A stretch of DNA of 51,252 nucleotides, from the NCBI RefSeq assembly GCF_003121405.1, contig NZ_QBUY01000057.1, positions 1 through 51,252 of the forward strand, in the 5' to 3' direction. The position numbers and the translations under genes are program-made. Origin of the DNA: Paraburkholderia sp. C35. GTDB lineage: Bacteria > Pseudomonadota > Gammaproteobacteria > Burkholderiales > Burkholderiaceae. Position 1 is the first letter of the stretch. Each line of letters opens with the position of its first letter. The notes under the pieces were generated by a model. That model saw only the letters and a list, made by a program, of their open reading frames with translations. It had not been told where the DNA came from and did not search any database. This document shows, one piece after another, positions 43,107 to 51,252 of this stretch.

Positions 43107-43297
43107 TCAGTTGCGCTCCTTGGGTGATGACACATGAAGCCGCCCATGCGGCGGCCCGATTGATGGACGGCGGCTGGGGAACGATGCGCGCAGGCATCCA
43201 TGCCGTCCTTTCGATGATCGGCACCGATGGTACAGCGCGCCAGAACATCCTTCAGATGAGGGGCGCCTGCATGGGTCTGCGCGGGTTCGTGCAGGCT

Positions 43298-43489
43298 TCA
43301 GTGGGCTTCGCGCGGCTGCGCACTGGCGCCGGACAGATCCTGCGCGACGAGGGTTGGCGTGGTGGCGGCGTCGCCTGTTTCCATATCGTTATGATGCGAA
43401 ATCACGGCCTTCACACCGGATTCGGCGGCCGGCGTTGCAACATAAGGCATGAATGCGGAAATGGCGACGACGATGAGATAGGTGAACAT
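43298..43489 (-). CDS. Small hypothetical, probably exported peptide (63 aa)
   Basis: MFTYLIVVAISAFMPYVATPAAESG opens like a signal peptide; about 40 polar residues rich in Ala, His and Thr follow. GAGAAG is 4-6 nt before the ATG, which is weak but plausible. There is no known domain. The surrounding 300 bp are gene-free otherwise and the frame extends far upstream, so this call rests on the hydrophobic start. Low confidence. Confidence 0.4.
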   Translation of the reverse strand: MFTYLIVVAISAFMPYVATPAAESGVKAVISHHNDMETGDAATTPTLVAQDLSGASAQPREAH

Positions 43490-43838
43490 GACGCTTCTCT
43501 GTTTCAGGACGTGAAGTGGCACGCCGGCATGGCGGCGCGCAGCCGACTGATCGTCGCCCGCTTCACGGCGAAGCGCGTCGAATCGCTTCGCCGATAAACA
43601 CGTCTTCCTCGTATGGCGTGCCGCCCGCGTGCCGTTTTGTAGCGTGCCGCTTGGCGTGCCTGTGTTGCCACTCCGCGAATTGCGTGTACCCTCCGAACAG
43701 CATTCAGTGACTTGTATGAAGCTTTGCACCGATATAACCGACGACCGGTTAATTCGATTCGTAGGGCATAGAAATGCGAAAGTCAACTCGCCTTGCATAC
43801 AGTGCGCGGCGCCCGCTAGGTGATGGCGGATTGCATCG
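43490..43838. other. 349-bp promoter gap
   Basis: It contains the promoter side of both flanking genes. The sequence around 43735-43790 is AT-richer than the rest and likely includes the promoter of the pyruvyl transferase gene. No gene is seen. Confidence 0.4.
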
Positions 43839-45035
43839 ATGAACATGCATCGATTACCTGTCGTGCTGTTCGGCGCATTCGACCGGCACAACTTCGGCGA
43901 CATGCTGTTCGCGCATGTGGCCGCACGCATGCTCGAGGATCGCGGCATGCGCGTCGCCGGGTTTGCCGGACTCGCGGCACGCGACCTGCGCGCGCATGGC
44001 GGGCATCGTGTCCAGGCGCTGCGGGCGTTCAACGGACAGGCGTTCGACCTGCTGCATGTCGGCGGCGAGATTCTGTCCTGCGATGCATGGGAAGCCGCCG
44101 TCATGCTGCAATCCAGCGAGGACGCCCAGCGCATCATCGCAGCACACCGGCATGATCGATACGAATGGGCGCGTGACACGCTCGGCACGGGCAAACTTGC
44201 GCCGTATGTCGCATCGAAGGATGCATGGCCGTGGGCCAGACGGATTCTGTTCAATGCGGTGGGCGGCGTCGCGCTCGATGGGCGCGACGGGCGCCTGCGC
44301 GCTGAAGTGCTCGCCAGCCTCGCCCGCGCCGACGCGATCAGCGTGCGCGATCTGCACACGCAGCGGCTGCTTGCGAAATCGGGCATCGACGCGCCGCTCG
44401 CACCCGATTGCGCCGTGATGGTCGCGCGGCTGTTCGGTGACACGATCCACGCGCACGCGTCCCAGCAAGCCGTCGCGCGCATCCGCCATGCGGCACCGCA
44501 CGGCTATCTCGCCGTCCAGTTCAGCGCAGACTTCGGCGACGACGCGACGCTTGCCACCATTGCCGCGCAACTCGATCAGGCCGCTCACGTGCACGGGCTA
44601 GCGATCGTGTTGTTCCGCGCGGGCGCCGCGCCGTGGCACGACGCGTTGTCCTGCTTCGAGCGCACGGCAGCGCGCATGCGCACAAAGTCCGTTTATCTGT
44701 TCGACTCGCTGAATATCTGGGACATCTACGCGTTGCTGGCGCATAGTCGCGGCTATATCGGCAGCAGCCTGCATGGCCGGATCGTCGCGATGGCGCATGC
44801 GCTGCCCCGCATCAATCTGCTGCACGACGGCGATTTCACGACGCCCTGCAAGCAGATTGCGTTCGCGCAAACGTGGGAAGACGCAGGGGTGCCCGTTGCC
44901 GTGCGCGTGCATGAGATCGCTGCGGGCATCGAGCGCGCCCTCGCCGTGGATCCGGCATACATGAAAGAGACAGCAGCCCGGCTCGCGGCACAATGCGAAG
45001 CATCGTTTCAAACAACTGTTTCAGCATCGGGCTGA
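43839..45035 (+). CDS. Polysaccharide pyruvyl transferase-family protein
   Basis: A 398-aa protein. PVVLFGAFDRHNFGDMLFAHVAARML at the N-terminus and the late GYIGSSLHGRIVAMAHALPRI match the polysaccharide pyruvyl transferase family (GT-B-like fold; the conserved SxH-G pattern near the end). Members add pyruvate ketals to sugars of exopolysaccharides or cell-wall polymers with phosphoenolpyruvate. It has no membrane segment. It is not in a visible sugar operon. The next gene on the same strand is the diguanylate cyclase (186 bp away), which makes a link to exopolysaccharide control possible but unproven. Confidence 0.82.
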   Translation: MNMHRLPVVLFGAFDRHNFGDMLFAHVAARMLEDRGMRVAGFAGLAARDLRAHGGHRVQALRAFNGQAFDLLHVGGEILSCDAWEAAVMLQSSEDAQRIIAAHRHDRYEWARDTLGTGKLAPYVASKDAWPWARRILFNAVGGVALDGRDGRLRAEVLASLARADAISVRDLHTQRLLAKSGIDAPLAPDCAVMVARLFGDTIHAHASQQAVARIRHAAPHGYLAVQFSADFGDDATLATIAAQLDQAAHVHGLAIVLFRAGAAPWHDALSCFERTAARMRTKSVYLFDSLNIWDIYALLAHSRGYIGSSLHGRIVAMAHALPRINLLHDGDFTTPCKQIAFAQTWEDAGVPVAVRVHEIAAGIERALAVDPAYMKETAARLAAQCEASFQTTVSASG

Positions 45036-45221
45036 CGCGCCGACTCAACGGGATGCCTGCAGAATGGCGGCGATTTGCCGTTATATCGGATGCGGCCACG
45101 ACCAGGCAGCATCTAGGCCCCACCCCGGCCACAACGCGCGCCGCAGAGGTGCCCAAGGCCCGAATTTTCTCGGGACCGACTGGCACCGTAGAATAGCGAG
45201 ACATTCGCCTCTGGACCCGTC

Positions 45222-46694
45222 ATGCCCAATCACCCTCGCCCGCGCACCACAGCCGACGACGACTCGGAAATGTTCGATCTCGCGCCCGTCGCGCTGTGGC
45301 TCGAAGACTTCAGCGGCGTGAAGGCGCTGTTCGAAGACTGGCGCGCGCAAGGCGTGACCGATCTGCGCGCGCATATTGGCGAGGACATCCAGCGCGTGGC
45401 CGAATGCGCGAGCCGTATCCGCGTGATCAAGGTCAACCAGAAGACGCTCACGGTTTTCGAAGCCGCCGATTTCAGCGCGCTGACGGACAACCTGTCGACC
45501 GTCTTCCGCGACGACATGCTCAAGACGCACCTCGAAGAGCTGTGCCAGCTGTGGTCCGGCCAGTCGCACTTCACCAGCCAGACCGTGAATTACACGCTGG
45601 GCGGCCGGCGTCTGGACGTGCTGCTCAAAGGCAAGGTGCTGCCGGGCCATGAAGAGCGCTGGGACCGCGTGCTGGTATCGACGGAAGACATCACGGAACT
45701 GGAAGGCGCGCGCCATCGCGTGACGGCTGCCGAGCAGTACGTGCGCGGGCTGTTCGAGTATTCGCCCGTGTCGCTGTGGGTCGAGGATTTCAGCGCCGTC
45801 AAGCGCCTGCTCGACGACGCGCGTGCCGCGGGCATCTCCGATTTCCGCACCTTCACCGATGTCCACCCTGAGTTCGTCGAACGCTGTATGGCCGAGATTC
45901 ATGTGCTCGACGTGAATCAGCACACGCTCGACATGTTCGCCGCGCCGGACAAGAAGACACTGCTGTCGCGCCTGCCCGAAGTGTTCCGCGACGACATGCG
46001 CCCGCATTTCCGCGAGCAACTGATCGACCTGTGGGACGGCAAGCTGTTCCAGCAGCGCGAAGTGCTCAACTATTCGCTCGAAGCCAACGAAGTGCACGTG
46101 CATCTGCAGTTCTCCGTGCTGCCCGGCCACGAGCATTCGTGGGATCTCGTACTGGTCGCGCTCACCGACATCACCGCGCGCAAGAAGGCCGAGGCGTATC
46201 TGGAGTTTCTCGGCAAGCACGACGTGCTGACCAAGCTGCGCAACCGTTCGTTCTATGTCGACGAACTGAACCGGCTCGAACGCAAGGGGCCGTTCCCCGT
46301 GACGGTCATCATGGCCGACCTCAACGGCCTGAAGCGCGTCAACGACCAACTCGGCCACGCCGCCGGCGACGCGCTGCTGCGCCGCGCCGGCGAAGTGCTC
46401 GCGAAAGCAATGGAGACGCCGTTCAACTCGGCGCGTATCGGCGGCGACGAGTTCGCGATCCTGCTGCCCGGCACCGACGAACGCGGCGGCGCGACGATGA
46501 TGGAGACGATCCGTCAACTGGTCGATCTGAACAACCAGTTCTATCCCGGCTCACCTATCAGCTTTTCGATGGGTATGGCGACGGTGCAGCGCGGCGAGCG
46601 GATCGAAGCCGGCGTACAGCGCGCAGACCTGCTGATGTATGAAGAAAAGCGCGCACACTACACGACGCAGGAAGCGAACGGCGCGCAGAAATAA
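45222..46694 (+). CDS. Diguanylate cyclase with duplicated PAS-like sensor
   Basis: A 490-aa cytoplasmic enzyme. Residues about 16-160 and 175-325 are two copies of one PAS-like module: each begins with PVALWLEDFSGVK or PVSLWVEDFSAVK, has a VNQxTLxxF strand, and ends with a DIT pair. The GGDEF domain starts near 330; ARIGGDEFAILLPG has the active-site motif at residues 407-411, and ADLNGLKRVNDQLGHAAGDALL the GTP-site residues. The RxxD inhibitory site usually five residues before GGDEF is absent (TPFNSAR), so product inhibition there is unlikely. c-di-GMP synthesis is expected. Cues and targets unknown. Confidence 0.93.
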   Translation: MPNHPRPRTTADDDSEMFDLAPVALWLEDFSGVKALFEDWRAQGVTDLRAHIGEDIQRVAECASRIRVIKVNQKTLTVFEAADFSALTDNLSTVFRDDMLKTHLEELCQLWSGQSHFTSQTVNYTLGGRRLDVLLKGKVLPGHEERWDRVLVSTEDITELEGARHRVTAAEQYVRGLFEYSPVSLWVEDFSAVKRLLDDARAAGISDFRTFTDVHPEFVERCMAEIHVLDVNQHTLDMFAAPDKKTLLSRLPEVFRDDMRPHFREQLIDLWDGKLFQQREVLNYSLEANEVHVHLQFSVLPGHEHSWDLVLVALTDITARKKAEAYLEFLGKHDVLTKLRNRSFYVDELNRLERKGPFPVTVIMADLNGLKRVNDQLGHAAGDALLRRAGEVLAKAMETPFNSARIGGDEFAILLPGTDERGGATMMETIRQLVDLNNQFYPGSPISFSMGMATVQRGERIEAGVQRADLLMYEEKRAHYTTQEANGAQK

Positions 46695-46712
46695 GCGTGC
46701 CGTGCACGGTGC

Positions 46713-47027
46713 TCAGTTTTTGACGGGCACGCCATACGTGCTGACGATACGGCGATCCTGTTCTGCCGTGGAAAACAGTTCCCATTCGAGGCCGTTTACG
46801 TCGACGTTGCTCGAATACCCGTCGACGCTATCGTCCTCGAAGCCGACATGACGCAATTGCCCTGCTTTTTCGGGCTTTTCGTTGATCGAGAAGTTCAGCA
46901 GATCGGTGCGCCACATCGCGTACTGACCGGGCACGACAGCCGAAGGCGGCTGCCCCAGACGCCGGCTGTAGTCGTCGATCGATGCATCGAGATTCGCAAC
47001 TGCCAGCGCGATGTGAAAACGCTTCAT
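46713..47027 (-). CDS. VOC-family protein
   Basis: A 104-aa vicinal-oxygen-chelate fold protein. MKRFHIALAVANLDASIDDYSRRLGQPP is the opening of the first beta-alpha-beta unit; LRHVGFEDDSVDGY and GLEWELFST close the second. It is short for a glyoxalase and resembles the half-size, ArsI/cadmium-induced-like VOC group. Metal residues His5 and a Glu in the last strand fit the fold. GGAG stands 9 nt before the ATG. It is convergent with the diguanylate cyclase. Substrate unknown. Confidence 0.82.
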   Translation of the reverse strand: MKRFHIALAVANLDASIDDYSRRLGQPPSAVVPGQYAMWRTDLLNFSINEKPEKAGQLRHVGFEDDSVDGYSSNVDVNGLEWELFSTAEQDRRIVSTYGVPVKN

Positions 47028-47186
47028 GATGATGGGCTCCGTGAATGTTGTTGGCGTGGTTGGCGTTGTTCGAGCAGACGGCGATGTCATCGTAACCACG
47101 GCACGCGAGCGTAGCCAGATCAGCAATCATGCTGGTATCGGCGTTACCTGCTTCGCGGGATTTCACTCTGCAAGGAGCCGCTTTCG

Positions 47187-47579
47187 ATGCTTTCCCACGT
47201 ATTTATCGGCGTCAACGATTTCGAGCGGGCGTTTGATTTCTATTCGGCGGTACTCGCCGAACTCGGCCTCGCGCTGAAGTTTCGCGAGGACGACAGGCCG
47301 TGGGCAGGTTGGATGAAGCCGGGTGTCGCACGACCACTGTTCCTTGTCGGCAAGCCATTTGACGGCGCGGCTGCCGAAGCGGGCAACGGGCACATGATCG
47401 CGCTGCTGGCAGCGGACCGGCCAGCCGTGGATCGCGCGCATGCGGCAGCGCTCGCGCACGGCGCCACATGCGACGGGCCGCCTGGACTGCGGCCCGAATA
47501 TCACTCGCATTACTACGGCGCGTACTTCCGCGACCCTGACGGCAACAAGCTGTGCGTGTGCTGCCACGAGCCGGCGTGA
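47187..47579 (+). CDS. VOC-family protein (glyoxalase/dioxygenase-like)
   Basis: A 130-aa vicinal-oxygen-chelate protein. SHVFIGVNDFERAFDFYSAVLAELGL is the first motif and YYGAYFRDPDGNKLCVCCHEP the C-terminal metal-ligand motif with a tandem Cys pair. GHMIALLAADRPAVDRAHAAAL is the second unit. AAGGAG is 9 nt before the ATG. It is divergent from the VOC gene at 46713 (159 bp apart), and its stop is 9 bp from the convergent AraC gene. It may be a glutathione-linked or a detoxification enzyme; not resolved. Confidence 0.88.
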   Translation: MLSHVFIGVNDFERAFDFYSAVLAELGLALKFREDDRPWAGWMKPGVARPLFLVGKPFDGAAAEAGNGHMIALLAADRPAVDRAHAAALAHGATCDGPPGLRPEYHSHYYGAYFRDPDGNKLCVCCHEPA

Positions 47580-47588
47580 GCCGCTGCG

Positions 47589-48578
47589 TCAGTTGGTCGT
47601 CACGTACTTGCGCGCGCTCGCGGCAGGCCGTTGCTGCTGCGGCAGCACCACGGGATCGAAGGTGCCGCGCATGCGCTTCACTTCGTCGACGGGACTCAAG
47701 CCGAACAGGCGCTTGAATTCGCGGCTGAACTGCGATGCGCTTTCGTAGCCGACACGCGCCGCCGCCGCGCTTGCGTTCAGCCCATCCTGCACCATCAACA
47801 AACGCGCGTGATGCAGACGCGTCGTCTTCACGTACTGCATGGGCGAAGTCGATGTGACGCTCTTGAACTGCGCATGAAACACAGCGAGGCTCATGCCGGA
47901 TTCGCGCGCCAACGTCTCGACATCGAGATCGCCGTCGTACTCGGTGTGGATACGGCGCAACGCCTTTGCGATGCGCCCGAAGTGATGCTGATGCGTAAGC
48001 GCCGCGCGGATCGCGTCGCCCTGCACGCCCGTCAGCACGCGGTAGCAGATTTCGCGCACGATGGACGGCGCCAGAATGCGCGCGTCGACGGGCGATACCA
48101 GCGCTTCGAGCAGACGCAGCACGGCGTCGGAGAGCGGCTGGTCGAGCGGCGTCGAATAGATGCCGCGCGGCTCGCTATCGACGGCGCCGTGCGTATCGTT
48201 GAGCAGCATCAACAGCTCGGCAATCATCGTCAGATCGACGCGCACTGAAATGCCCAGAAAAGGCTCGTCGATGCTCGCCTCGGTTTCACACTCGAACGGC
48301 AGCGGCACCGACAACACCAGATACTGCTGCGCGTCATAGATGTACGCGTGATTGCCGAGATAACCACGCTTGCGCCCCTGACAGACGATCACGATGCTCG
48401 GCTCGTACATCACGGGGCGGCGCGGCATCGGATGATTGGCGCGCAGGAACTTCACGCCATCGAGCGGCGCGTCCGTCATGCCTTCGGCGGGCGCCAGCGT
48501 GCGCAGCAATTCGACCATGCGCTGTTGCGGTGTGCGCTCCGCGAGCGGCGCGACAGATGAAAGTTTTGTGTCGGACAT
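47589..48578 (-). CDS. AraC-family regulator (paralogue of the one at 28741)
   Basis: A 329-aa regulator. VKFLRANHPMPRRPVMYEPSIVIVCQGRKRGYLG and YLVLSVPLPFECET are near-identical in pattern to the protein at 28741. Helix-turn-helices: DLDVETLARESGMSLAVFHAQFKSVT and AAARVGYESASQFSREFKRLFG. The C-terminal tail is Gln/Pro/Ala-rich. The ATG at 48578 lies in the 368-bp gap before the divergent zinc alcohol dehydrogenase, its likely target. AraC_N regulators of this type sit next to alcohol or aldehyde dehydrogenase genes in many bacteria. Confidence 0.92.
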   Translation of the reverse strand: MSDTKLSSVAPLAERTPQQRMVELLRTLAPAEGMTDAPLDGVKFLRANHPMPRRPVMYEPSIVIVCQGRKRGYLGNHAYIYDAQQYLVLSVPLPFECETEASIDEPFLGISVRVDLTMIAELLMLLNDTHGAVDSEPRGIYSTPLDQPLSDAVLRLLEALVSPVDARILAPSIVREICYRVLTGVQGDAIRAALTHQHHFGRIAKALRRIHTEYDGDLDVETLARESGMSLAVFHAQFKSVTSTSPMQYVKTTRLHHARLLMVQDGLNASAAAARVGYESASQFSREFKRLFGLSPVDEVKRMRGTFDPVVLPQQQRPAASARKYVTTN

Positions 48579-48946
48579 GATGAAATCCAGTCGGCGGAAA
48601 CATGCATCGCCAGAGAATATGGCTTGAAATCTAGCATTAAATGGCCTATAGCGGACGCCGCCAGGAGAATTAGGCAAGCCTTCAAGACCTTCAGGTATTC
48701 CCTGGGGGACGCCCGCTGCCTAACATGGGAACCCTGTCGCAAAGCCCGCTTCCTGTCCGCGACACACCGTCCACCGCCTCGCACGAGACCTGCGAATCAC
48801 GCGAAGCCGCTTGCAAGCGGCTTTCACGCTTCCCGGACGGACCACACGACGGACACGCCGCGCGCCACGGCGCACGACAGAATCATTCGCCGCGCAAGCT
48901 GAGCGCGCGGCGCCTCGCGCAATTGCATCTACAAGCTGGAGCACCC
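48579..48946. other. 368-bp divergent promoter gap
   Basis: It separates the AraC gene and the alcohol dehydrogenase gene. It contains the palindrome at 48804-48823. Other frames here are antisense shadows with no ribosome site. Confidence 0.45.
48804..48823. promoter_or_regulatory. 20-bp perfect palindrome
   Basis: The block AAGCCGCTTGCAAGCGGCTT is its own reverse complement and lies 124 bp upstream of the alcohol dehydrogenase start. It could be an operator for the divergent AraC protein or a transcript hairpin. Confidence 0.45.
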
Positions 48947-49999
48947 ATGTCCACGACCTACGCCTATGCCGCAACCGACGCGCAATCGAAACTCGCGCCG
49001 TTCGAATTTCAGCGTCGCGAACTGCGCGAACACGACGTACAGATGGAAGTCCTGTTTTGCGGAGTCTGTCACTCGGACCTGCATCAGGCACGCAACGAAT
49101 GGAAGAACACGATTTACCCGGTCGTTCCTGGCCATGAAATTGTCGGCCGTGTGACGAAGGTTGGGCGGGATGTGACGAAGTACAAGGTCGGCGATGTGGG
49201 GGGTGTCGGCTGCCTGGTCGATTCGTGCCGCACTTGCGCGAGCTGCGAGGAAGGCCTCGAACAGTATTGCGAGAACGGCTGGGTTGGAACCTATAACGGC
49301 ACCGACAGGCAGACGGGCGCCATCACGTATGGCGGCTACTCGACGCAGCTCGTGGTCGACGAAGAATTCGTGCTGCGTGTGCCGGAGAACCTCGATCCCG
49401 CAGGCGTTGCGCCGCTGCTGTGTGCAGGCATCACGCTGTATTCGCCGCTGCGCACGTGGGGTGCAGGGCCGGGCAAGAAGGTCGGCATCGTGGGCCTGGG
49501 CGGTCTGGGTCACATGGGCGTGAAGCTCGCGCATGCGATGGGCGCGCATGTCGTGCTGTTCACGACGTCGGCGTCGAAGATCGAAGACGCGAAGCGCCTC
49601 GGCGCCGATGAAGTCGTGATCTCGAAGAATCCGGCGGAGATGGAAGCGCATCTGAACAGCTTCGATCTGATCGTCAACACGGTTGCTGCGCAGCACGATC
49701 TGAATCCGTTCATCAACCTGCTCAAGCGTGACGGCACGCTGACGCTGGTGGGTGCGCCGGAGCACGATCACCCGTCGCCGCAAGTGTTCAACCTGATCAT
49801 GAAGCGTCGCCGTCTGGCGGGTTCGCTGATTGGCGGAATCGCTGAAACGCAGGAAATGCTGGACTTCTGCGGCAAGCATGGCATCACCTCGGACATCGAG
49901 ATGATCCAGATGCAGCAGATCAATGAAGCATATGAGCGCATGTTGAAGAGCGATGTGAAGTACCGCTTCGTCATCGATATCAACTCGCTCCGGAAGTAA
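48947..49999 (+). CDS. Zinc-dependent NAD(P) alcohol dehydrogenase (YahK-like)
   Basis: A 350-aa medium-chain dehydrogenase. FCGVCHSDLHQARNEW and PVVPGHEIVGRV hold the catalytic Cys, His and Glu ligands; CRTCASCEEGLEQYC has the four structural-zinc cysteines. The cofactor motif VGIVGLGGLGHMGVKLAHAMGAHVVLFTTSASK ends with residues favouring NADPH. FNLIMKRRRLAGSLIGG is typical of the cinnamyl-alcohol-dehydrogenase-like (YahK) group, which reduces many aldehydes. CTGGAGC precedes the ATG. It is divergent from the AraC gene at 47589. Physiological aldehyde unknown. Confidence 0.94.
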   Translation: MSTTYAYAATDAQSKLAPFEFQRRELREHDVQMEVLFCGVCHSDLHQARNEWKNTIYPVVPGHEIVGRVTKVGRDVTKYKVGDVGGVGCLVDSCRTCASCEEGLEQYCENGWVGTYNGTDRQTGAITYGGYSTQLVVDEEFVLRVPENLDPAGVAPLLCAGITLYSPLRTWGAGPGKKVGIVGLGGLGHMGVKLAHAMGAHVVLFTTSASKIEDAKRLGADEVVISKNPAEMEAHLNSFDLIVNTVAAQHDLNPFINLLKRDGTLTLVGAPEHDHPSPQVFNLIMKRRRLAGSLIGGIAETQEMLDFCGKHGITSDIEMIQMQQINEAYERMLKSDVKYRFVIDINSLRK

Positions 50000-50191
50000 C
50001 GGGCAGCAGGACCTAAACCGCTTTACCCCTTCCAACCAGGCCGCGCAGGACGGCGGCCTGTCCCTGCTCCCCGCCTCGCATCATTCGCTGTTTCTGCCTG
50101 ACTGGCGCGCCTTCCTAACGGGACGAGGTGTGCCGGGGTGTTGTCTGCTGGTTCATTTTCTTCTGGAATGTCCCGTCTTTTGGAGAGTTCC

Positions 50192-51151
50192 GTGATCGAT
50201 CGTATCCAGGCGATGCGCACGTTCATGCGTATCGTCGATACCAATAGCTTTACTCGCGCTGCCGAATCGCTCGAGATTCCGCGTGCGACTGCAACGACGA
50301 TTGTTCAGAATCTTGAAGCGTTGCTTGCTACCACGTTACTTGTGCGCACGACGCGGCGTTTGAGCCTTACGCCGGAGGGTGCAGCTTATTACGAGCGCTG
50401 TGCGCAGATCCTGGCTGACATCGATGAGATGGAAGCGAGCCTGCGGCAGACGATTGATAATCCGAGCGGGCGTTTGCGGGTGGAAATGCCTGGGGCGGTG
50501 GCGACTTCTATCGTGCTGCCTGCACTCGATGATTTTCATGAGCGGTATCCGGGGATTGATCTTGCGATCGGCGTAAGCCATCGGAATGTCGATCTGGTCG
50601 GCGAGGCTGTGGATTGCAGTATTCAGCTGGGTGAGTTGCCGGATTCTGGTTTGGCTGCCAAACGGCTGGGGACTTTGGAGCATGTGACTTGCGCTAGCCC
50701 TGCTTATCTGGAGCGGTATGGGATGCCTGAGAGTCTCGATGATCTTTCTGGCCATGTTGCGGTGAATTGCATGTCTGCGTTGACTGGGCGTGCTGTCGAT
50801 TTTGATTTCGATGTTGGGGGGAGTTCTTTGACCGTTAAGGTCGATGGCTTTATCAAGGTCAGCGATGAACATGCTTATTTGACTTGCGGGTTGCAGGGGT
50901 TGGGTTTGATTCAGCCGGCTCGTATTGCTGCGCAGGCTTTGTTGGATCAGGGTCTTTTGCGGGAAGTGCTGCCGCAGTGGAAGCCTGTGCCTATGCCTGT
51001 TTCTGTCGCTTACGTGAAGGGGCGTCGTGTGTCGCCTAGAGTCAGGGCGTTTGTTGACTGGCTTTCTGAGCTGTTTGAGCATCAGGGGCATGTGCAGGCA
51101 GATATGTCGCGGGTAAGGGGGTTGATGCGCGGGGAGCTGCATGCGGCTTGA
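50192..51151 (+). CDS. LysR-family transcriptional regulator
   Basis: A 319-aa regulator starting at GTG (VIDRIQAMRTFMRIVDTNSFTRAAESLEIPRATATTIVQNLEALLATTLLVRTTRRLSLTPEG). TGGAGAG lies 6 nt upstream, and this start fits the family length better than a longer frame from 50138. The C-terminal effector domain is complete (MPGAVATSIVLPALDDFHERYPGIDLAIG). Codon use changes within the gene: from about 50630 on, T-ending and TTG codons replace the usual C/G-ending ones. It follows the alcohol dehydrogenase by 192 bp on the same strand and has no obvious divergent target. Confidence 0.92.
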   Translation: MIDRIQAMRTFMRIVDTNSFTRAAESLEIPRATATTIVQNLEALLATTLLVRTTRRLSLTPEGAAYYERCAQILADIDEMEASLRQTIDNPSGRLRVEMPGAVATSIVLPALDDFHERYPGIDLAIGVSHRNVDLVGEAVDCSIQLGELPDSGLAAKRLGTLEHVTCASPAYLERYGMPESLDDLSGHVAVNCMSALTGRAVDFDFDVGGSSLTVKVDGFIKVSDEHAYLTCGLQGLGLIQPARIAAQALLDQGLLREVLPQWKPVPMPVSVAYVKGRRVSPRVRAFVDWLSELFEHQGHVQADMSRVRGLMRGELHAA

Positions 51152-51164
51152 GTCTCGGCGGTCG

Positions 51165-51252
51165 CGGGTTTGTTGGCTGGCATCCGCTTTTTGTTAGTGG
51201 TCTGCTAGGGTTGCCCCTGTGCGGGGCGGCACTTACTTTCTTTGCCGCCGCA
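51165..51252. repeat. Dispersed Burkholderia intergenic repeat (cut by the window end)
   Basis: The tail GGGTTGCCCCTGTGCGGGGC, then CACTTACTTTCTTTGCCGCC, matches from memory a sequence present many times between genes of Paraburkholderia, where it continues as the inverted copy of the CTTACTTTCTTTGC arm. Within the window it shows GCCCC/GGGGC (51213-51217, 51223-51227). Only one copy is present here, so the repeat status rests on recall. Confidence 0.6.

Noticed and set aside
45081..46517. 478-codon minus-strand frame opposite the diguanylate cyclase
   Set aside because: Shadow frame; the plus strand carries GGDEF and PAS signatures.
1..51252. CRISPR arrays, tRNA or rRNA genes, prophage or transposase genes
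   Set aside because: Read for clusters of short spaced repeats, tRNA-like ends, integrase or transposase motifs; none was found.

Overview
The window looks like chromosomal DNA of a Burkholderia-type betaproteobacterium, most likely Paraburkholderia or Caballeronia. This rests on high GC with strong GC3 bias, protein families and wording typical of that group (class II RNR, BetI/BetB/BetA with a glutathione-independent formaldehyde dehydrogenase, DUF2339/DUF3999, DUF2164, many LysR and AraC regulators) and a 3'-terminal intergenic sequence I recall as dispersed in those genomes. I see no rRNA, tRNA, CRISPR, phage or intact insertion sequence. No species can be named from the sequence alone.

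Layout. 1-5 kb: B12-dependent ribonucleotide reductase, a 46-aa basic protein, and a PaaI-type thioesterase divergent from a MocR regulator across a clear dyad. 5-12.6 kb: a secreted hypothetical protein, then a choline module: fdhA divergent from betI-betB-betA, followed by an MFS transporter. A BetI-like operator lies in the fdhA/betI gap. Choline is oxidised to betaine aldehyde and betaine, and formaldehyde released on later demethylation of betaine would be removed by FdhA. 12.6-20.7 kb: a small protein, a PPP-type phosphatase with a long tail, a sigma-54-activator-like protein that lacks GAFTGA, a 0.65-kb gap, and the overlapping DUF2339/DUF3999 pair. 20.7-26.4 kb: TetR, a MaoC-like hotdog protein, a frameshifted tautomerase, a di-haem peroxidase and a phosphoesterase lipoprotein interrupted by an amber codon, and two small exported proteins. 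This is the only part with visible gene decay.

26.8-34.2 kb: a fused cNMP/glutaredoxin-like/thioredoxin-reductase-like flavoprotein, an AraC regulator and SDR, a divergent AraC regulator, and a GAF-PAS-PAS hybrid histidine kinase. 34.2-43.5 kb: an orphan branched-chain-amino-acid-type binding protein with a good terminator, an 0.86-kb gap holding a 51-nt near-perfect hairpin, a LysR gene, a single-domain response regulator, OsmC, a D-2-hydroxyacid dehydrogenase, an aldo/keto reductase divergent from a LysR gene, DUF2164 and a chloroperoxidase-like hydrolase. 43.5-51.3 kb: a polysaccharide pyruvyl transferase-like protein, a diguanylate cyclase with a duplicated sensor, two VOC proteins, an AraC regulator divergent from a zinc alcohol dehydrogenase, a LysR gene, and the start of a dispersed repeat.

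Most of the window is ordinary accessory chromosome: small metabolic units, each with a local regulator. I did not find a convincing new multi-gene defence or mobile system. The most unusual items are the 51-nt hairpin at 36.16 kb, the degenerate sigma-54-type regulator, the flavoprotein fusion lacking the redox dithiol, and the duplicated sensor in the diguanylate cyclase.
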